Of a DNA stretch of 64,000 nucleotides, positions 59,713 to 64,000 are shown one piece after another. Position 1 is the stretch's first letter; each line of letters starts with the position of its first letter. A program made the position numbers and the translations under genes. Under the pieces are notes generated by a model that made no database searches, had not been told where the DNA came from, and worked only from the letters and a program-made list of their open reading frames with translations. This DNA comes from Roseinatronobacter monicus (GTDB taxonomy: Bacteria > Pseudomonadota > Alphaproteobacteria > Rhodobacterales > Rhodobacteraceae), in assembly GCF_006716865.1 (NCBI RefSeq), contig NZ_VFPT01000006.1, positions 62,001 to 126,000 of the forward strand. Reading direction: 5' to 3'.

Positions 59713-60315
59713 TTATTGACTACACACACGATCAAAACTACTGGACGCAAGCCCCGCCTGTCGCAAAAGCAACAGGCTGCAGTCATTGCGCAGAAGCGTA
59801 AAGGGGCTGGCACAAAAGCCCTGGCAGAGCGCTTTGGGGTGAGTGAAGCCACAATCCGAAGGGTCGTTCGTGATGCCGGGGTGGCGCGCGTCGAGGCTAA
59901 AACCGACACCGCGATGGTCTCTGTGCGCGTGCCCCGCACTGATATCCGCGCCTTTGAGGCGATAATTTCAAAGCTTGGGTTTGAACAAAAGTCCGACGCG
60001 CTGCGCGCCTTCGTGCGTCATCCGGCTGGATTTCTGACGCCGGATGATGAACTTGTCGCTGCGCTTCGGGGGCTCGATCGCGCCTTTGTGGCCATTGGCA
60101 CGAACGTCAATCAGATCGCGCGACGTCTCAATGACTTCCAGCTTCACCCGAAAGACCGCAAACTCACCAAGACTGACGCCGCGCTTCTCAAAGAATTACG
60201 GGATGACCTGAAAGCTGCGCGCGCGCAGATATCGGTCTTGAAAGCCGACAAAGCGCGGGATCGAGATGCCGCCTTCCGCGCCATCGTGTTGGGGGCACAA
60301 GATGGCACGGAATGA
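59713..60315 (+). CDS. mobC: MobC/VirD1-type relaxosome accessory protein
   Basis: This protein of about 200 residues has an N-terminal helix-turn-helix (ALAERFGVSEATIRRVVRDA), a central RHH-like segment (TAMVSVRVPRTDIRAFEAII) and the MobC signature (AIGTNVNQIARRLN). It should bind oriT DNA and help the relaxase to nick. The TTG at 59713 has GGAA nine bases before it; a TTG at 59692 is an alternative. It overlaps the relaxase gene by 14 bp. Confidence 0.83.
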   Translation, partial: LLTTHTIKTTGRKPRLSQKQQAAVIAQKRKGAGTKALAERFGVSEATIRRVVRDAGVARVEAKTDTAMVSVRVPRTDIRAFEAIISKLGFEQKSDALRAFVRHPAGFLTPDDELVAALRGLDRAFVAIGTNVNQIARRLNDFQLHPKDRKLTKTDAALLKELRDDLKAARAQISVLKADKARDRDAAFRAIVLGAQDGTE

Positions 60316-62959
60316 TGCTGTTGCCGAGGTGACCGGCGCGCTGTTTGACGAGGGCTGGACGAAAAGCGCGGGCGGGCGTGGTGAGCAGAGCAAGCCCAGG
60401 GGCGGAGGGCGTGGTTCCCGCTTTGGGCGACAGCAGGAGATGGCCCGCGCGGCCAGTGGCAACCGGTCAATTGTCGTAAAGTTGGTGCGCGGCGGCGGCT
60501 GCGTGAACAGCAGGCAGCTTGGGAACCAACTCGAATATGTCACGGGCAAGGCCGATGTCGTTATCGAGTCCTCGGGCACATTGGAGCGGGAGGGGTCGCT
60601 GGCCCCCAGTGAGCTGCGCGAGGTCGTTGATCGCTGGTCAGATGATTGGAAAACCGCACCGAGAGCCGGCCATACCGCGCATCTGATTGTGTCATTCCCC
60701 CCGGAGACAGATGCGCGCGCTGTTCAGGGGATCACGCAGCGTTTCTGCGAGGAAATGTTCGAGGGCAAATACGACTTTGTGGCGGCGACCCATAGCGACC
60801 GCCATCACCCTCATGCGCATATCGTCGTCAATCGCCACAGCGAAGATCACGGGCTGTTCACGCTGCGTGCGGGCACAGAGCACAGCTATGAAAACTACAA
60901 GCAGGTGATCGCAGAGTTGGGGCGCTATCACGGGGTTGATCTTGAAGCCTCAACGCGGCTCGAGCGCGGCCATGTTCACCGCCCGGCGACCGATGCCGAT
61001 TACCGCGATGGCCAGCGCGCCGAGCGACCCAGAACAGGGGCTGATCTTGAGTATGCCCAGAGTGTTATCGCGAAACACGCCCAGAACTATTCTGCGCTGG
61101 CGGCGCTTGCGCGCGGCATCTCGGCCATCGATCATACCAACTTCGAGGGCAAGGGTTCTGTCACATATACGCGGCTTGGTGATCTCGCCGAAAACCTCGA
61201 CCGAGCTGGCGCTGATCTGACGGCGGGCCGGCCAATTATTCCCGAAAATTACGGAGGTATTCCAGTGGAGCAGACAGAACGGTTTAATGACGCGCTTCAG
61301 CGTCTTGAGAGGGCGCTGGATGATGCTGATACAAAGATGGAACAGGCGACGCCTGCTGAAAGGCCGACCTTGGAGGCGCGGCTGAACGAAGCCCACGCCA
61401 TCTTGAATAAGGCATTGCCCGAGAGCCAGCGTGTGGAAGACTATGAGGCGCGGGCCAGTGATCTGGGTATTTATGCCAAAGATAACGCAGAGATCGCAGC
61501 CGCCAATATCGAAGCATCAGGTGACACGGCTTTGCGCGAGGTCGTCAAGGATACCGGCTTGGACGCCGATGAAATAATTGAGCGCCTGAAGGCAGGTGCA
61601 CCCAACGCTGCGCTCGAACAGCAATGGACGCTCTGTGATATTAAAGTCATCGCAGAACGCGATGGGCTGGATTTGTCTGATCCGCAAGATCTCGATACCG
61701 CAGTGGAAAAGCTGGATGACATCTATGATCGCATCAGCGATGCGACCGGTATGGAGTTGACAACAGAACAGCTTGAGGCCGTCCGGCACAGAGACATCTC
61801 TGCGCAAAATATCAGCGCCTCTCGCAACGGCGATGTTGCAGCCACCAGTATTTCAGAAGAGGGCAGGCAGCTTGAACCCCTGGATACGCCCGCATCCTAT
61901 TATGAACGCTTTGTCGTCACCAAGGATGCCGACAAGCAAGAGTTCTACCGCAACTATAATGATGAGCGCCCCGCCTTTGTGGATGAGGGCAGTTCCCTGT
62001 CCACAAAGGCGTGCGACAAGGCCACGGCGCTTGATATGGTTAATCTTGCCGCGCATCGCGGATGGGAGTCGATGAAGGTCTCTGGCCCGCAGGACTTCCG
62101 GCGCGAAGTCTGGATTGAGGGGGCCGCGAAAGGGATCACAGTCGAAGGTTACAAGCCGAACGAGCGCGATATCGAAGAAGCGGCGCGGCGGGGCGATCTC
62201 GAACGGGCACGAACAGTGACCCGCACGGATACACCGGTTTCCGAGCGGGGCACCGGCGCTGATCGTAACACGTCCGCGCAATCCGCCACCAAGCAGACGC
62301 CCGAAGCGATCAACTATGCTCAAGGGGTGCGCGGTGAAGTCGTCGCGCATGGCGAAGCTCCCTATAAGAATGAGAAAGACGCGGCGGAGTCCTACTTTGT
62401 GCGCCTTCGTCTGGAAGACGGACGCATGCATGACGTATGGGGCAAGGGTCTTTCAGAAGTTGCCAACGACAACAATATCAAGGCTGGCGACAAGATCACG
62501 CTAACGTCCACTGGAACGCAGCAAGTCACTTTCACAGAGCGCGATCCTAGGACCGGCGATGTCGTCAAGCATGATGCGATGCGCCGTTCTTGGGATGTCA
62601 GCGACATCCAGCGCGGACTTGTCGCCGCAACCACGGTGACGGCTGCGACTGCAGGTGTGGCTCTTGTCGCGGCCAAATCCGATCTCGCAAAAATGCCATC
62701 ACCCGCTGACGCCGAGGATGCAGCGAAATACAAACAAGCCGTTGAAGAACGGCTCACCCCCGACGAATTGGCGCGGCTCAAGGAGGGCGATGTTTCTGCC
62801 CTTGATGGTGTAGGGACCGACAGCCAACAGCTTCGCGTCGCGCATGATTACCTGAAGGCAGACGGTCAATCCCCCGAAGCCCTGAAACAGGTTTCCGAAG
62901 CATATAGAGAAGATTTGGCTGCGCGACGCGCGCAAGACAGAGGTATCGATCATGGGTAA
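60302..62959 (+). CDS. Relaxase (MobP/VirD2-like) with LPD7-like domain
   Basis: This 885-residue conjugative relaxase has an N-terminal nicking domain with the metal-binding motif HSDRHHPHAHIVVNRH (about residues 164-179) and an upstream region containing the likely catalytic Tyr (LEYVTGK). A long helical middle follows, then a segment typical of LPD7-type domains (ALDMVNLAAHRGWESMKVSG...REVWIEGAAKGI, about residues 577-615) and a C-terminal coupling region. It nicks oriT, stays bound to the 5' end and leads the strand into the recipient. It overlaps mobC and the coupling protein gene. Confidence 0.9.
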   Translation: MARNDAVAEVTGALFDEGWTKSAGGRGEQSKPRGGGRGSRFGRQQEMARAASGNRSIVVKLVRGGGCVNSRQLGNQLEYVTGKADVVIESSGTLEREGSLAPSELREVVDRWSDDWKTAPRAGHTAHLIVSFPPETDARAVQGITQRFCEEMFEGKYDFVAATHSDRHHPHAHIVVNRHSEDHGLFTLRAGTEHSYENYKQVIAELGRYHGVDLEASTRLERGHVHRPATDADYRDGQRAERPRTGADLEYAQSVIAKHAQNYSALAALARGISAIDHTNFEGKGSVTYTRLGDLAENLDRAGADLTAGRPIIPENYGGIPVEQTERFNDALQRLERALDDADTKMEQATPAERPTLEARLNEAHAILNKALPESQRVEDYEARASDLGIYAKDNAEIAAANIEASGDTALREVVKDTGLDADEIIERLKAGAPNAALEQQWTLCDIKVIAERDGLDLSDPQDLDTAVEKLDDIYDRISDATGMELTTEQLEAVRHRDISAQNISASRNGDVAATSISEEGRQLEPLDTPASYYERFVVTKDADKQEFYRNYNDERPAFVDEGSSLSTKACDKATALDMVNLAAHRGWESMKVSGPQDFRREVWIEGAAKGITVEGYKPNERDIEEAARRGDLERARTVTRTDTPVSERGTGADRNTSAQSATKQTPEAINYAQGVRGEVVAHGEAPYKNEKDAAESYFVRLRLEDGRMHDVWGKGLSEVANDNNIKAGDKITLTSTGTQQVTFTERDPRTGDVVKHDAMRRSWDVSDIQRGLVAATTVTAATAGVALVAAKSDLAKMPSPADAEDAAKYKQAVEERLTPDELARLKEGDVSALDGVGTDSQQLRVAHDYLKADGQSPEALKQVSEAYREDLAARRAQDRGIDHG

Positions 62960-64000
62960 AGGAAAACTGTTCATCGGTATCGCGCTCTTCGCGCTTCTCG
63001 GAGTGGCCTTGGGCTACATCATTGCCACTGGCTATATCAACGTGAAGATCTATGGCTTCGCGGCAGCGCAATCCGTGGATTGGACTCTGCTATGGGATCA
63101 GCGCGACGCACTCCGGCTTCACCATAGCAACGCGTGGCAAGTCATCCAGTTCATCTTCCTGTTCTCAATTCTGGGAGCGATGCTGGCTGGCTCGTTCCTG
63201 GTCCATGAGGGACTGACGCGCTTTGGTGAAACCCATTGGCAAACCAAGCGCGAATTGAAGAAAAACGGTTTCTTCGAGAAGCCGGGGCAGGGCTTTCTGC
63301 TTGGAAAAATGGGCGCGCCCAAATCCGACGCCAAGTATCTTTGCTCGACGGCCTTCCCGCACTGTCTTATTGTCGCGCCGACAGGGCGGGGCAAGGGCAC
63401 CGGCTTCGTGATCCCGAACCTTCTGACCTATGTAGGCTCTGCGGTTGTCCTCGATGTGAAGGGCGAAAACTTCGACAAGACCTCGCGCAAGCGGTTGTCG
63501 CGCGGCGATCAAATCTGGAGATTTGCGCCTGTTGACTGGGATAAACCCACGCATCGCTACAATCCGCTATTGCGCATCGCCAAACTGAAGAACCCGGATC
63601 AGCGCCAGATGGAGTTGCGCAAGACCGCCAATCTGTTCCTGCAAGCAGAAGGTGATAACGCCAAAGGTCTTCTGGAAGGCGGGATCGATCTCTTTGTCGC
63701 CTGCGGCATCCTTGCCATGGAGCAAGGATCGCCTACTATCGGAAAGATTTACCGTCTGGCAGCGTCGGGGGGCAATAAGAATGAGCAGTATGCGATGTAT
63801 GCCGAGCAGGTTCAGAGCGAGCCTGCGAAACTTATTTTCCAGCGCATGGCATCCACGAATGACAGAACGCTCACATCCTATCTGTCTCTTCTCATGACTT
63901 CCGGCCTGAGCGCGTGGGACAACCCGACGATTGATCGTGCCACATCGGCATCCGACTTTGATTTCTCGACCTTCCGCGAAACGTCGCAGACCGTTTATTT
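62952..64000 (+). CDS. virD4: Type IV coupling protein (VirD4/TraG), 3' end outside window
   Basis: At least 349 residues are visible. Two N-terminal transmembrane helices (LFIGIALFALLGVALGYIIA and VIQFIFLFSILGAMLAGSFL) anchor it in the inner membrane. The Walker A motif is in IVAPTGRGKGTGF at about residue 142, followed by VVLDVKGENF. It is a hexameric ATPase that docks the relaxase-DNA complex to a type IV secretion channel. The start overlaps the relaxase gene by 8 bp. The frame is open to base 64000. Confidence 0.92.
   Translation, partial: MGKGKLFIGIALFALLGVALGYIIATGYINVKIYGFAAAQSVDWTLLWDQRDALRLHHSNAWQVIQFIFLFSILGAMLAGSFLVHEGLTRFGETHWQTKRELKKNGFFEKPGQGFLLGKMGAPKSDAKYLCSTAFPHCLIVAPTGRGKGTGFVIPNLLTYVGSAVVLDVKGENFDKTSRKRLSRGDQIWRFAPVDWDKPTHRYNPLLRIAKLKNPDQRQMELRKTANLFLQAEGDNAKGLLEGGIDLFVACGILAMEQGSPTIGKIYRLAASGGNKNEQYAMYAEQVQSEPAKLIFQRMASTNDRTLTSYLSLLMTSGLSAWDNPTIDRATSASDFDFSTFRETSQTVY

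Noticed and set aside
59146..59939. Cys-rich minus-strand frames across the heptad array with a seven-residue repeat
   Set aside because: A 7-bp DNA repeat gives a 7-residue repeat in every frame (21 bp). The frames have many ATG by chance and no ribosome binding site; the DNA register is the real signal.

Overview
This 64 kb window looks like part of a large accessory replicon, most likely a conjugative plasmid, of a Rhodobacteraceae-type alphaproteobacterium. The evidence is: high-GC coding with alphaproteobacterial families (AlgD, a bufferin locus with a SigF/NrsF pair, TRAP transporters, plasmid XRE and VapBC genes); a ParA partition operon beside a MobC/relaxase/VirD4 block at the right end; and many insertion elements. 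I had no database access, so names rest on motifs and family memory.

Layout. 1-1.1 kb: IS630-type element running off the left edge. 1.2-4.6 kb: SNF2 helicase plus SWIM zinc-finger protein. 5.2-8.2 kb: GDP-mannose cupin, algD, a Nudix hydrolase and a response regulator cut by an IS5-type element (8.24-9.34 kb). 9.3-12 kb: a HEPN/LprI-like fusion protein with an overlapping, IS-truncated partner, then a DapA-family aldolase. 13.2-16.5 kb: a reverse transcriptase whose 3' end overlaps a large autotransporter-like surface protein. 16.6-26.6 kb: a plasmid cargo zone of small unrecognised genes. Most of its gene groups follow long structured leaders, including one leader of about 400 bp present three times; IS3 and IS630 elements have inserted here. 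26.7-30.9 kb: an IS1634-type transposase split by an island carrying a large serine recombinase. 31.2-32.3 kb: vapB-vapC-xre. 33-38 kb: CcdA-like protein, thioredoxin, DoxX, bufferin genes bufC/bufB/bufA and a divergent sigF-nrsF pair. 38.4-48.5 kb: a catabolic unit made of a TRAP transporter, LysR regulator, aminotransferase, CoA-transferase, M20 hydrolase and thiolase. 48.5-50.6 kb: a C45-type hydrolase and decayed dapA and gntR genes. 51.6-56.4 kb: an ardC antirestriction gene split by a RIT element with three overlapping tyrosine recombinases. 56.5-59.1 kb: a parA/ribbon-helix-helix operon. 59.2-64 kb: a 7-bp tandem array, an oriT-like hairpin, mobC, a relaxase and virD4.

How the parts work together. 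The right end is the plasmid backbone. ParA and RHH proteins probably act on an indel-free array of 42 heptads, and MobC/relaxase/VirD4 would process and dock DNA for transfer. The TRAP unit and its operon form a plausible route for importing an acidic, possibly N-acylated, amino compound and cutting it to acyl-CoA. Its two promoters share a conserved block that is probably the LysR operator. The bufferin/SigF/NrsF/CcdA/thioredoxin group looks like a metal or thiol stress module. Most striking are the heptad centromere candidate and the family of repeated, strongly structured leaders in front of the plasmid cargo genes. Several insertions (IS3, RIT, serine-recombinase island) can be removed on paper to restore open frames exactly.
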